DNA of 23,975 nucleotides from Arenicellales bacterium (GTDB taxonomy: Bacteria > Pseudomonadota > Gammaproteobacteria > BMS3Bbin11). The translations under genes and the position numbers were made by a program. Location of the stretch: NCBI GenBank assembly GCA_029287965.1, contig JARFQC010000019.1, positions 1 to 23,975 on the forward strand. Direction: 5' to 3'. The notes below the pieces were generated by a model that saw only the letters and a program-made list of their open reading frames with translations, did not search any database and was not told the DNA's origin. Of this stretch, positions 6,866 through 15,395 are shown in pieces; the stretch's first letter is position 1; every line of letters begins with the position of its first letter.

Positions 6866-7795
6866 TCAGTTTGCGTCCCGATCTCGTTCGGAATGCGCGA
6901 GATATACCGTCACGGTGACACTGGAGGAAAGCCAGCCGGTTAGCGCACCGGACAGGACGAGCAGAGTTGCCGGTATCCATTCCAGTCCGACAAGTGAGAA
7001 ACGGGTACCATAGAGTGTCGACAGCTGCTGAACCGGTTCATTGAGAAATGAAAACAGCAGTTGTATTACCAGCAGGGCGACGAGCGCGCCGAACAGTCCT
7101 TGCAGTGTCCCGAGGTAGAGAAACGGGCGACGTATAAACGCACTTGTGCCGCCGATGAGCCGCGTGATGGCGATCTCGTCATGGCGATTGGCGATAGCCA
7201 GGCGGATTGTGTTGCCGATGATCAGGAATACGCCCAGTCCGAGTACAGCGGCGAGCAGCCAGACTGCGCGGTGGGCAAGTTGAATCAGGGCATTGAGGCG
7301 CTTAATCCATTCCAGGTCAAACTGGGCAATTTCCACCTCGCTCAGGCCACGGAATTCATCAATCAACTTATTCAGTCGTTCCGGGTCATGTGCATAGTCA
7401 GGCACAGGATAAATCTGCAGCACCATCGGCAGGGGGTTACGGGAGAGAGAATCGAGTGCTTCACGCAGGCCCGATCTGGCCTTGAATTCGGCCAGGGCTT
7501 CTTCAGGGGTGATGATTTCTACATGCTGTACGGCCGCATGGCCAGTCAGTTTCTGTGCCAGCTTACGACCTTGCTGCGCGTCTGTGTTCCTCTCGAGAAA
7601 CAGGGACAGTTTGGCGCCATGCTCGAAATCTACAGTGATCTCGTTGACGTTCTCCAGCGCGGCATAAAGTCCGCCCGGCAAGGCCAGTGCTATGGCGATG
7701 ACTGAAATACTCATGATGCTGGAAAAAGGATTGCGCAGCAGCCCGGTCAGGGTGCTGCTCAGGCATTGCAGGTGATGATGTAGCCATGAGAGCAT
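6866..7795 (-). CDS. ftsX: Cell division ABC transporter permease FtsX
   Basis: FtsX is the membrane half of FtsEX, which sits at the septum and controls peptidoglycan hydrolases from the cytoplasm. The 309 residues show the expected layout: a short cytoplasmic N-terminus, TM1 at about 27-47, a periplasmic domain of about 125 residues, then three helices (about 173-197, 222-248, 273-297), with ANRHDEIAITRLIGGTSAFIRRPF-type sequence between TM2 and TM3 as in other FtsX proteins. Its ATG shares one base with the ftsE stop (TGATG), so translation is coupled. It is the last gene of ftsY-ftsE-ftsX, and rpoH follows after 130 bases. Confidence 0.95.
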   Translation of the reverse strand: MLSWLHHHLQCLSSTLTGLLRNPFSSIMSISVIAIALALPGGLYAALENVNEITVDFEHGAKLSLFLERNTDAQQGRKLAQKLTGHAAVQHVEIITPEEALAEFKARSGLREALDSLSRNPLPMVLQIYPVPDYAHDPERLNKLIDEFRGLSEVEIAQFDLEWIKRLNALIQLAHRAVWLLAAVLGLGVFLIIGNTIRLAIANRHDEIAITRLIGGTSAFIRRPFLYLGTLQGLFGALVALLVIQLLFSFLNEPVQQLSTLYGTRFSLVGLEWIPATLLVLSGALTGWLSSSVTVTVYLAHSERDRDAN

Positions 7796-8451
7796 CAGTC
7801 TTGCAGGCTGCCTTGATGCAAGCGCAAGGTGCGCTTTTTTAGCCGCTCGATGTGTCGCAGGTCATGCGTGGCGACCAGCACGGTAACACCGTGGTAATTA
7901 AAGTCGTTGAACAAGTCGAAAATCTCGTCGGACAGGCGGGCATCCAGGTTACCGGTGGGCTCGTCGGCTACCAGCAGGTTGGGGCGATTGACGACCGCGC
8001 GGGCAATCCCGACTCGCTGCTGCTCACCCCCTGAGAGTGTGATGGGCAGCGAAAGCTCTTTCTTCAGCAGGCCGACTTTATCGAGTGCGGCATGCACCCG
8101 ACGGGAAATGTCTCGCGGGCGGTAACCGCTGGCGATCAGCGGCAGGGCGACATTGTCGTAGACATTGCGGTCATGCAGCAGCTTGTGATCCTGGAAGACC
8201 ATCCCGATAGACCGCCTGAAATGCGGCACCGTACGCGGTTTCATTTTGCCCAGGTTCTGGCCGTTGATGACGACCTGGCCGCGCGTTGCCTGCTCGATGC
8301 GGGTCACCAGCCTCAACAGGGTGCTTTTCCCCGCGCCGGAGTGCCCGGTGAGGAATACCATTTCACCGGCCTCGATGCGCAGGCTGATGTTGTGCAATGC
8401 TTCGAAACCCTGCGGGTAGCGCTTCGCAACATTGCTGAGTTCGATCATCAT
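7795..8451 (-). CDS. ftsE: Cell division ABC transporter ATPase FtsE
   Basis: FtsE is the cytoplasmic ATPase of FtsEX. At 218 residues it is full length. Walker A GHSGAGKST is at 36-44, the Q-loop at VFQDHK (85-90), the ABC signature LSGGEQQ at 139-145 and Walker B LLVADEP at 159-165, followed by TGNLD; the switch histidine is in VATHD. The gene starts ATGATG; the first ATG overlaps the ftsY stop by four bases (ATGA) and the second would give the more usual MIEL start. The overlaps with ftsY and ftsX place all three in one operon. Confidence 0.97.
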   Translation of the reverse strand: MMIELSNVAKRYPQGFEALHNISLRIEAGEMVFLTGHSGAGKSTLLRLVTRIEQATRGQVVINGQNLGKMKPRTVPHFRRSIGMVFQDHKLLHDRNVYDNVALPLIASGYRPRDISRRVHAALDKVGLLKKELSLPITLSGGEQQRVGIARAVVNRPNLLVADEPTGNLDARLSDEIFDLFNDFNYHGVTVLVATHDLRHIERLKKRTLRLHQGSLQD

Positions 8452-9368
8452 TGTTCAATCAGTGCCTTGACGAAATCGTCTGCATCGAATTCCTGCAGGT
8501 CATCGATACCTTCACCAACGCCGATGAAGCGGATGGGCAGGCCGGTCCTGTCGGCAATTGCTATCACGATGCCGCCCTTGGCGGTGCCGTCCAGCTTGGT
8601 CAGGCAGAGGCCGGTGACGCCAACACTTTTATTGAAACCTTCCAGTTGCGCGAGGGCGTTCTGCCCGATGCCGGCATCCAGCACCAGCAAAACCTCGTGC
8701 GGACTGCCTTCCAGTTTTCGGCTGGCAACGCGATGGATCTTTTCCAGTTCCTGCATCAGGTCGCCTGAAGTGTGCTGGCGACCCGCTGTATCTATGATCA
8801 GTACGTCGACATTACGCGAGATGGCAGCGTCCAGTGCATCATGCGTTACCGCCGCGGCATCGGCGCCCGGTGCCTGGGCAATGACGCCAACGCCGTTGCG
8901 TTCGCCCCAGACCTGGAGCTGCTCGCTCGCGGCTGCCCGGAACGTGTCTCCGGCTGCAAGCAAAACGGAAAAGCCCTGGCTGGTGAGCATGTTGGTTATC
9001 TTGCCGATGGATGTGGTCTTGCCGGCGCCGTTGATGCCTACTGTCATGATTACGTAGGGGTGTTTGCTGCGGTCGATGTCGAGTTTTACCGCGCTGGGCT
9101 CGAGGATGCCGGCAATGACCTCTTCCAGCGCAGGATAAAGTGCATCCAGCTCGGTGATGCGACGGCGCTTGATGACGTCGTCAAGCTGCTGCATGATCCT
9201 GGATGTGGTGTCGAGGCCGACATCAGCCATGATGAGCTGGTCTTCCAGTTCCTCGAGAACCGCGGCATCGAGCTTTTTGCCCCCGCCCAGGCCGCTGATC
9301 AGTGAATCGCGTGTTCGTGACAGGCCCGCGCGCAGGCGCGAGAAGAATTTGGGCTTGGATGTGTCTAT
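8448..9368 (-). CDS. ftsY: Signal recognition particle receptor FtsY (non-standard start)
   Basis: FtsY is the SRP receptor GTPase at the inner membrane. GTPase motifs are complete: GINGAGKTTS, the insertion-box sequence AAGDTFRAAASEQL, DTAGR, and TKLDGTAKGG. The first ATG in frame (9228-9230) gives 260 residues but cuts into the N domain. The same frame continues upstream with typical FtsY sequence (FFSRLRAGLSRTRDSL, then KKLDAAVLEELEDQL) to a stop at 9438-9440 with no ATG, GTG or TTG. I extend to the ATA at 9366-9368 because AAGGGG (plus 9377-9382) lies eight bases before it; CTG at 9402-9404 is another option. The acidic A domain seen in E. coli is essentially absent. The gene overlaps ftsE by four bases. 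The stop and function are sure, the start is not. Confidence 0.9.
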   Translation of the reverse strand: MDTSKPKFFSRLRAGLSRTRDSLISGLGGGKKLDAAVLEELEDQLIMADVGLDTTSRIMQQLDDVIKRRRITELDALYPALEEVIAGILEPSAVKLDIDRSKHPYVIMTVGINGAGKTTSIGKITNMLTSQGFSVLLAAGDTFRAAASEQLQVWGERNGVGVIAQAPGADAAAVTHDALDAAISRNVDVLIIDTAGRQHTSGDLMQELEKIHRVASRKLEGSPHEVLLVLDAGIGQNALAQLEGFNKSVGVTGLCLTKLDGTAKGGIVIAIADRTGLPIRFIGVGEGIDDLQEFDADDFVKALIEQ

Positions 9369-9480
9369 GGTAGCATCCCCTTGTTTTTTCCGGTGATTCT
9401 GCAGTGAATTTTTTCGTCGAATCAGTGTCTGTATTTTTCAGTTAACCTTCTTATCTCACCCACAACGGATTACTAGAAGC

Positions 9481-10854
9481 ATGCATCCAGTCTCCCTGTT
9501 AAAGCTAGCGGCAGTCAGCCTGCTAATGTTGCCGATCATGTCTGCGAGTGGCAAGTCATCAGCAGAAAATTCAGTCACCGAGGCCATGCTCGACAATGGT
9601 CTGAAAATACTCATCAAGGAAGATCACCGCGCACCAGTCGTCGTGTCGCAAATCTGGTACCGCATAGGCGGTAGCTATGAGCCGGAAGGTATAACCGGTA
9701 TTTCGCATGTTCTCGAACACATGATGTTCAAGGGTACGAGCAACAACCCGACTGGTGAATTCGACCGCATCATCTCCGAAAACGGCGGTTCGGGCAATGC
9801 CTTTACCGGGCGCGATTACACCGCATATTTCCAGAAGCTGGAAAAGAGTCGCCTCGGGGTCAGTTTCGATCTCGAGTCCGACCGCATGCAGAACCTGCTG
9901 CTGAATGAAGATGAATTCAAAAAGGAGCGCGAGGTCGTCATTGAAGAACGGCGTCTGCGCACCGAGGACAAGCCGGAAAGCAAGGTCTACGAAAAATTCA
10001 TGAAACGGGCCTTCCGCGATCACCCGTACGGGCGGCCCATCATTGGCTGGATGCGCGACCTGGAAAAACTCGAACTCGAAGATCTCGAGAAATGGTATAA
10101 GCGTTACTACACCCCGGCCAATGCGATACTTGTCGTCGCCGGAGATGTCGATCCGCAGCAGGTCATTGCGGCAGCAAAGGAAACCTATGGCAAGGTGCCG
10201 TCTACCGACGTGGACATGCCGGATCGCCCTGCTGTGCCGGAACAAAATGGCGTCCAGCGACTTAGTGTCAAGGCGCCGGCCAATGTCGCCTACATGCTCA
10301 TGGGGTTCCATGTTCCGGCGGTAGTCGACCAGCCTGACAACGAGTGGGAACCTTATGCGCTGGAGATCCTGTCCGGCATCCTGGACGGTGGCGATGCGGC
10401 GCGCTTCTTCGATCAGCTGATTCGCACCGAGAAAGTCGCCACGGCTGCGGGTACCGATTATGATCCCTTTGCCCGCCTGGCCGGTTATTTCCTTATCGAT
10501 GGCAATCCGGCAGACGGAAAAACCGTCGAGGAACTGGAACAGGCCATCCTGGCCCAGATAGAGCGACTCAAGACAGAGCCCGTATCACCTGCCGAGCTCG
10601 ATCGCGTCAAGGCACAGATCGTTGCCTCGGACACTTACGAGCTGGATTCTATTTTCTACCAGGGTATGAAGCTCGGCCTGCTCGAGTCGACCCTGTTCGA
10701 CTGGCGTCTGACCGAGCAGCATTCGGAACGCCTGCAGGCGGTGACTGCCGAGCAGGTTATGGCGGTGGCGAAAAAATATTTCCATGAAGACAACATGACC
10801 GTAGCGGTGCTCGATCCACAGCCGGTCAACACCAGTGAGGTAGCCGGCCAATGA
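9481..10854 (+). CDS. M16 family zinc peptidase, catalytic subunit
   Basis: This 457-residue peptidase has the inverted zinc motif HVLEH at residues 76-80 and a third zinc ligand near Glu155 in EREVVIEER, so it should be active. MHPVSLLKLAAVSLLMLPIMSASG is a signal peptide, placing it in the periplasm or at the envelope. Two M16 lobes are present, and the motif HPYGRPIIGW is typical of the bacterial processing-peptidase-like group. The next gene starts inside its last codon (ATGA) and encodes an inactive partner, an arrangement known for bacterial M16B heterodimers. It is divergent from ftsY with little space between. The substrate is unknown. Confidence 0.92.
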   Translation: MHPVSLLKLAAVSLLMLPIMSASGKSSAENSVTEAMLDNGLKILIKEDHRAPVVVSQIWYRIGGSYEPEGITGISHVLEHMMFKGTSNNPTGEFDRIISENGGSGNAFTGRDYTAYFQKLEKSRLGVSFDLESDRMQNLLLNEDEFKKEREVVIEERRLRTEDKPESKVYEKFMKRAFRDHPYGRPIIGWMRDLEKLELEDLEKWYKRYYTPANAILVVAGDVDPQQVIAAAKETYGKVPSTDVDMPDRPAVPEQNGVQRLSVKAPANVAYMLMGFHVPAVVDQPDNEWEPYALEILSGILDGGDAARFFDQLIRTEKVATAAGTDYDPFARLAGYFLIDGNPADGKTVEELEQAILAQIERLKTEPVSPAELDRVKAQIVASDTYELDSIFYQGMKLGLLESTLFDWRLTEQHSERLQAVTAEQVMAVAKKYFHEDNMTVAVLDPQPVNTSEVAGQ

Positions 10855-12146
10855 AGCGCAATTACCTGATCTGCCTGTTGCTGCTGATGCCCGGTCAGGC
10901 CATCGCCTCACCGGATGTACATCACTGGCTAACGGACAACGGTGCCCGGGTCTATTTTATCGAGACACATGCATTGCCAATGGTGGACATGCGCCTGGTC
11001 TTCGATGCTGCCGGCGCACGTGATCCGGCCGGGCGTAATGGCCTGGCCATGCTGACCAACGATATGCTGCTGGACGGTACCGGTGAACTGGATTCCAAGG
11101 CCGTGGCCGAGGGCTTCGAAAACAAGGGTGCGGAAATCTCCACCAGCAGCCTGCGCGACATGGCGATTGTCAGTCTGCGTACCCTGTCTGATCCCCGCTA
11201 TCTCGAGCCGGTCTCAAACCTGTTGGCGCAGCTGGTCGCAGACCCGTCGTTTCCACAGGAAAGCCTCGACCGGGAACGTTCGCGGGCCCTGCAGGCCCTC
11301 GACCATGCTTTGCAGAATCCCGGCACGGTTGCCAAGCGCAAATTGTTCAGCAAGCTGTACGCCGGGCATCCCTATGCAAATTTCGCCATCGGAACGCGTG
11401 AAGGGCTGAAGGCCATAACCCGCCAGGACCTGGTGGATTTCCACCGCCGCTACTACACGGCCGACAACCTGGTTATCGCCCTGGTCGGGGACCTCGACAT
11501 GGCCCAGGCGAAAAAGCTGGCCAACCGGATTTCCGGCAAGCTGGGCAAGGGTAAGCGTGCCGAGCTGTTGCCACAGGTACCGGCGATTGCCGCCGATGAG
11601 ACGCGGGTAGACTTTCCGTCAACCCAGTCACATATCATGCTGGCGCATATCGCCGTCAAGCGTTCTGATCCACGTGTGTTTGCGCTCAAGGTCGGCAACC
11701 ATGCCCTCGGTGGCGGCGGATTCCAGTCGCGCCTGATGGATGAAATCCGCGAGAAGCGCGGGCTGTCATACGGTGCACACAGCTATTTCCTACCCATGCA
11801 GCAAAAAGGACCGTACCTTGCCAGCCTGCAAACAAAGAACAAGCAGGTCGATGAGGCACTGACTGTCACCCGCGATGTGATCCGGGAATTTATTGACAAG
11901 GGGCCGTCACCTGAAGAAGTCGAGATGGCGAAGAAAAACATCACCGGCGGCTTCCCGCTAACCATCGATTCGAACAAGAAAATGGTCGGTACGCTGGCCA
12001 TGATGGGTTTTTACGATCTGCCCGTGGATTATCTCGATACGTATATCGATAACATCAACGCCGTCAGCCGTGAACAGGTGATTAAAGCGATGAAGTCCAC
12101 GCTGTCCATGGACGGCATGGTGACCGTGGTAGTCGGAGGTAAATGA
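10851..12146 (+). CDS. M16 family peptidase-like protein, inactive subunit
   Basis: This 431-residue M16 homologue has a signal peptide (MKRNYLICLLLLMPGQAIAS). Aligned with its neighbour, the zinc motif HVLEH becomes MLTND (residues 67-71), so all zinc ligands are lost and it should not cut by itself. It keeps the C-terminal-lobe segment GGGGFQSRLMDEIREKRGLSYG with the Arg and Tyr that the partner subunit supplies to the active site in M16B heterodimers. The gene overlaps the previous stop by four bases, and rsmD starts within its stop (ATGA), with GGAGGT at 12135-12140 serving as the rsmD ribosome binding site. Confidence 0.92.
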   Translation: MKRNYLICLLLLMPGQAIASPDVHHWLTDNGARVYFIETHALPMVDMRLVFDAAGARDPAGRNGLAMLTNDMLLDGTGELDSKAVAEGFENKGAEISTSSLRDMAIVSLRTLSDPRYLEPVSNLLAQLVADPSFPQESLDRERSRALQALDHALQNPGTVAKRKLFSKLYAGHPYANFAIGTREGLKAITRQDLVDFHRRYYTADNLVIALVGDLDMAQAKKLANRISGKLGKGKRAELLPQVPAIAADETRVDFPSTQSHIMLAHIAVKRSDPRVFALKVGNHALGGGGFQSRLMDEIREKRGLSYGAHSYFLPMQQKGPYLASLQTKNKQVDEALTVTRDVIREFIDKGPSPEEVEMAKKNITGGFPLTIDSNKKMVGTLAMMGFYDLPVDYLDTYIDNINAVSREQVIKAMKSTLSMDGMVTVVVGGK

Positions 12147-12703
12147 AGCCGCGCCGCCTGAGAGTTATCGGCGGTGACTGGCGTGGCCGGAAAATCGACT
12201 CTCCCGCCGCGAGCAGCCAGGTAAGACCTACCCCTGACGCAGTGCGGGAAACGCTGTTCAACTGGCTGCAGGACCGGATAACCGGAGCGCACTGCCTCGA
12301 CCTGTTTGCCGGCAGCGGCATCCTCGGCATCGAAGCATTGTCGCGCGGCGCACAGCGTGTCGACTTTGTCGAAGCGGATAGTGCCACATCGCGTTTGCTC
12401 AAACGCAACCTCGCCAGCCTCGACACGAAACAGGCGGTCTATAGCATGGATGCGCGCAGGTTTCTTCGCCAGGTAGGTGGCCATTGGGACATCGTGTTTC
12501 TTGATCCGCCGTTTCGCCTCGGCATGCTGAACGAATCGATCATGCTGCTGGCCCGCCACTCCTGTCTCGCCGATGATGCGCTGATGTATATCGAATCGGA
12601 AAAGGAGTTGCCGTCCGTGACCCTGCCGGATGGCTGGGCTATGCTTAGACAGAAGCAGGCGGGGCAGGTGGCATATTGCCTTGCCGGACCGGCAATGGAA
12701 TAA
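12143..12703 (+). CDS. rsmD: 16S rRNA (guanine966-N2)-methyltransferase RsmD
   Basis: RsmD methylates G966 of 16S rRNA in the 30S subunit using S-adenosylmethionine. The 186 residues are close to the E. coli length (198). The N-terminus RVIGGDWRGRKI with RPTPDAVRETLFNWL is the RNA-binding family signature; LDLFAGSG at 52-59 binds the cofactor and DPPF at 121-124 is the catalytic motif. A strong GGAGGT precedes the ATG, and the start overlaps the M16 stop by four bases. coaD follows after ten bases, the usual neighbour in gammaproteobacteria. Confidence 0.95.
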   Translation: MKPRRLRVIGGDWRGRKIDSPAASSQVRPTPDAVRETLFNWLQDRITGAHCLDLFAGSGILGIEALSRGAQRVDFVEADSATSRLLKRNLASLDTKQAVYSMDARRFLRQVGGHWDIVFLDPPFRLGMLNESIMLLARHSCLADDALMYIESEKELPSVTLPDGWAMLRQKQAGQVAYCLAGPAME

Positions 12704-12713
12704 CGGCATATAT

Positions 12714-13193
12714 ATGGCAATAGCATTATATCCGGGCACATTCGACCCGATTACCCTGGGTCATGTCGACCTGATACAACGGGCAACTTACCTGTTCGAC
12801 AGGGTCATCATTGCCGCCGCATCAAACCCTGACAAGGTACCCCTGTTTACCCTGGAAGAGCGGGTCGAATTGATTCGTGCTGTGACGGCTGAAATCGACA
12901 ACGTGACGGTTATCGGTTTTGACAACCTGCTTGTTGAGTGCGTACGCGAGCACAACGCCAGCGTCATACTGCGTGGTCTGCGTGCGGTATCCGATTTTGA
13001 ATACGAGTTCCAGCTGGCTGCGATGAATCGCCACCTGGATCCTGAAATCGAAACCGCCTTTTTAACCCCCTCGGAACACTATGCATTCCTGTCCTCTTCG
13101 CTGGTAAAGGAAGTTGCCGCGCTGGGTGGTGAGGTAGGTGACTTCGTCCCGCCTGAAGTCGGGCAGGCACTGGCCGGAAAATTCAAGTCATAG
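12714..13193 (+). CDS. coaD: Phosphopantetheine adenylyltransferase
   Basis: CoaD transfers AMP from ATP to 4'-phosphopantetheine, the penultimate step of coenzyme A synthesis. I start at the ATG 12714, not at an in-frame candidate at 12630 that would overlap rsmD and add 28 unrelated residues; from 12714 the protein is 159 residues, the normal length. GTFDPITLGH at 8-17 is the nucleotidyltransferase HxGH-type motif, RGLRAVSDFEYEFQLAAMNR is the substrate-binding segment, and LSSSLVKEVA is the second ATP motif. No strong ribosome binding site is seen, so it may depend on translation through rsmD. Confidence 0.96.
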   Translation: MAIALYPGTFDPITLGHVDLIQRATYLFDRVIIAAASNPDKVPLFTLEERVELIRAVTAEIDNVTVIGFDNLLVECVREHNASVILRGLRAVSDFEYEFQLAAMNRHLDPEIETAFLTPSEHYAFLSSSLVKEVAALGGEVGDFVPPEVGQALAGKFKS

Positions 13194-13329
13194 TGCATGG
13201 GCAAGTGTCCCTACACCTAATGAGACTAACAAATTTATGCTACTCGTTTGTTGAGCATACTGGTAATATTAGCGGTTATTAATTCAGCCTGCCCGGCTGC
13301 AATACCCGTTACAAAGTGAGCGATCAGCC

Positions 13330-13575
13330 ATGTCATTAATCATTACTGATGAGTGCATCAACTGTGATGTCTGCGAACCCGAGTGCCCCAACGAGGCGAT
13401 CTACCAGGGCGAAGAAATATACGAAATTGATCCTGACAAATGTACCGAGTGCGTCGGTCACTATGATACGCCGCAGTGTGTTGAGGTATGCCCGGTAGAC
13501 TGCATACCAAAAGATCCGGATCACGAAGAGACTGAAGAAATGCTGATGGAGAAGTATCACAAGCTGCACGGGTGA
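13330..13575 (+). CDS. fdx: Alvin-type 2[4Fe-4S] ferredoxin (YfhL family)
   Basis: This 81-residue protein carries two [4Fe-4S] clusters. The first motif uses Cys9, Cys12, Cys15 and Cys19 (followed by Pro). The second uses Cys38, Cys41, Cys50 and Cys54, with the extended eight-residue loop (VGHYDTPQ) typical of ferredoxins like that of Allochromatium vinosum; Cys58 is extra. The acidic C-terminal helix (DPDHEETEEMLMEKYHKL) is also typical. The electron partners are not shown by the context. The gene follows coaD by 136 bases, as in pseudomonads, and probably has its own promoter. A terminator-like hairpin lies 40 bases after its stop. Confidence 0.95.
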   Translation: MSLIITDECINCDVCEPECPNEAIYQGEEIYEIDPDKCTECVGHYDTPQCVEVCPVDCIPKDPDHEETEEMLMEKYHKLHG

Positions 13576-13603
13576 AGCACAAATTAACTCACCGGTTACC
13601 CTA

Positions 13604-15313
13604 TTGAAGCTTCTCAATGCCGCAGGACGCATGTTCTGCGGCATTTTTATTGTCAGTCTCCTTGCTGCAAGACCTGCCTGGGCAGAGAGCGCGCCGGCTG
13701 CGATCGCAAGCGCCCATCCTGATGCAACCCGTGCCGGCTTCGAAGTCCTCGAGAAAGGTGGCAACGCCTTTGACGCTGCCATCGCCGTGGCGGCCACACT
13801 GGCCGTTGTAGAGCCCACGGGATCAGGGCTGGGGGGTGGAGGATTCTGGCTGCTGCATCGGGACAGCGACAAAAAACAGGTCATGGTAGATGGGCGTGAG
13901 CGTGCCCCGGCTGCGAGCACAGCCGATATGTACCTGGATAAAAATGGTGACCCGGTTCCGGGGGCATCGCTGTACGGGGCGCTGGCCGCCGGGATACCCG
14001 GTACGCCTGCCGCGATAGACCACCTGGCCAGGCACTATGGCCTGTTACCGCTGCGTACATCGCTCGCACCCGCCATTCGTGCGGCAGAAGAGGGATTTGC
14101 CGCTTACCCCCGCTACATACGCATACTCGAGAGCCGACTTAAGTACCTTACCCCAGCCGCGCAGAAAATTTTTCTGGCCCCTGATGGCAGCCTGCCTGTT
14201 GAAGGTACGCTGATACGTCAACCCGAGCTCGCCGAAACGCTGCGCCAGCTGGCACGCCACGGGCGCGACGGTTTTTATTCCCGTGAGGTGGGCAGGAAAC
14301 TGGTCAGCAGTGTTCGCCGGCAGGGTGGCATATGGACACGGCTGGATCTCGACGATTACCGGGTGATTGAACGAGACCCGGTGATCGGCGAGTATCGCGA
14401 TGCCAGGCTGATCATTTCCCCTCCGCCGTCATCAGGGGGCGTGGCCATAATGCAGATGCTGGGCATGCTCGATACGCTGGAGTACGCAGGACTGGACGCT
14501 CGGCAGCGTCGTCAGAAAGTCATCGAGGTCATGCGCCGCGCCTACCGGGATCGTTCGCTCTACATGGGCGACCCGGACTACACCCGCATCGATCTGGACA
14601 AGCTGCTGTCAACGGACTACCTGGATGAGCTGGCCGCCGGCATAGGCGATGAAGCCAGCCCTGTCGAAACGCCGGTCGAGGCGCGAGCCAAGGGCAGTGA
14701 TACGACTCATTTCTCGATTATCGATGCAGATGGCAATCGCGTCGCGGCAACGCTGAGCCTTAACTATTACTTCGGTTCGGGAATTGTCGCTGAAGGGACA
14801 GGGGTGACACTGAACAACGAGATGGACGACTTTGCTACCCGTCCCGGCACGGGCAACGTGTGGGGACTGACCGGCCAGCAGGCGAATGCCATCGCACCGG
14901 GAAAGCGCCCGCTTTCCAGTATGACGCCGTCGTTCATCGAACGTGGAGATGAAGTCGTGGTGATCGGTACGCCTGGCGGCAGCCGTATTATCACCATGGT
15001 GCTGCTGGCGATGCTCGACTATCTTCATAGTGACAGCAGCGTGGCCGACTGGGTAGCACTGCCCCGCTACCATCACCAGTATCGTCCTGATGTGGTCCAG
15101 TTCGAGCCGGGGGCCATCGGGGAGGACGAGCAGTTTGACCTGGAGTCAAAAGGTTATGTGCTGCAGGAGCGCGAACGCAGCTACGGCAATATGCAGGCTA
15201 TCTGGATGAACCGAAGAACCGGTGAAATGCGGGCGGCAAGTGATCCCCGCAACCAGGGCAAGGCAGAAGTCAGGCTGATCGAATCCCTCTCCAATGTAGC
15301 CTCAATGAACTGA
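13604..15313 (+). CDS. ggt: Gamma-glutamyltransferase (glutathione hydrolase)
   Basis: This periplasmic N-terminal-nucleophile enzyme removes or transfers the gamma-glutamyl group of glutathione. It is made as a precursor that cuts itself before a Thr, here Thr367 in SDTTHFS, followed by FGSGIVAEGTGVTLNNEMDDF as in known enzymes; PGGSRI near residue 460 helps form the oxyanion and glutamate site. The signal peptide ends ARPAWA. TTG 13604 gives a basic n-region (MKLLNAAGR) and 569 residues; ATG 13631 would give 560. The ribosome binding site is poor for TTG, and the AGGA is too close to the ATG. A terminator-like hairpin covers this start. The convergent neighbour is a dynamin-like gene. Confidence 0.94.
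   Translation: MKLLNAAGRMFCGIFIVSLLAARPAWAESAPAAIASAHPDATRAGFEVLEKGGNAFDAAIAVAATLAVVEPTGSGLGGGGFWLLHRDSDKKQVMVDGRERAPAASTADMYLDKNGDPVPGASLYGALAAGIPGTPAAIDHLARHYGLLPLRTSLAPAIRAAEEGFAAYPRYIRILESRLKYLTPAAQKIFLAPDGSLPVEGTLIRQPELAETLRQLARHGRDGFYSREVGRKLVSSVRRQGGIWTRLDLDDYRVIERDPVIGEYRDARLIISPPPSSGGVAIMQMLGMLDTLEYAGLDARQRRQKVIEVMRRAYRDRSLYMGDPDYTRIDLDKLLSTDYLDELAAGIGDEASPVETPVEARAKGSDTTHFSIIDADGNRVAATLSLNYYFGSGIVAEGTGVTLNNEMDDFATRPGTGNVWGLTGQQANAIAPGKRPLSSMTPSFIERGDEVVVIGTPGGSRIITMVLLAMLDYLHSDSSVADWVALPRYHHQYRPDVVQFEPGAIGEDEQFDLESKGYVLQERERSYGNMQAIWMNRRTGEMRAASDPRNQGKAEVRLIESLSNVASMN
13616..13648 (+). terminator. Terminator-like hairpin overlapping the start of ggt
   Basis: AATGCCGCAG (13616-13625) pairs perfectly with CTGCGGCATT (13636-13645) across a ten-base loop, and T residues run through 13644-13648. 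It looks like the intrinsic terminator of the ferredoxin gene, yet it lies inside the first codons of ggt. The in-frame ATG at 13631-13633 is in the loop and the AGGA before it is at the stem edge. It could end ferredoxin transcripts, attenuate ggt or hide its start. Confidence 0.75.
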
Positions 15314-15395
15314 AGCCCATCGGCTTGCTACGGTGATGCAGCAGCGGCCGATTAACACGTGCAGGGTTGAGTCGTTTTATCCTGTGACCTGGCTG

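Noticed and set aside
8092..9057. 321-residue plus-strand open frame over ftsE and ftsY
   Set aside because: It crosses the boundary of two well-supported genes on the other strand and has a low-complexity Ser/Pro/Arg composition typical of a shadow.
12630..12713. Upstream extension of coaD
   Set aside because: It overlaps rsmD by 74 bases and adds 28 residues unlike CoaD; ATG 12714 gives the exact family start MAIALYPGTFDP.
15314..15395. Possible shared terminator between ggt and the dynamin-like gene
   Set aside because: Only a weak six-base repeat (ATCGGC/GCCGAT) with a long loop and no T-run is present.
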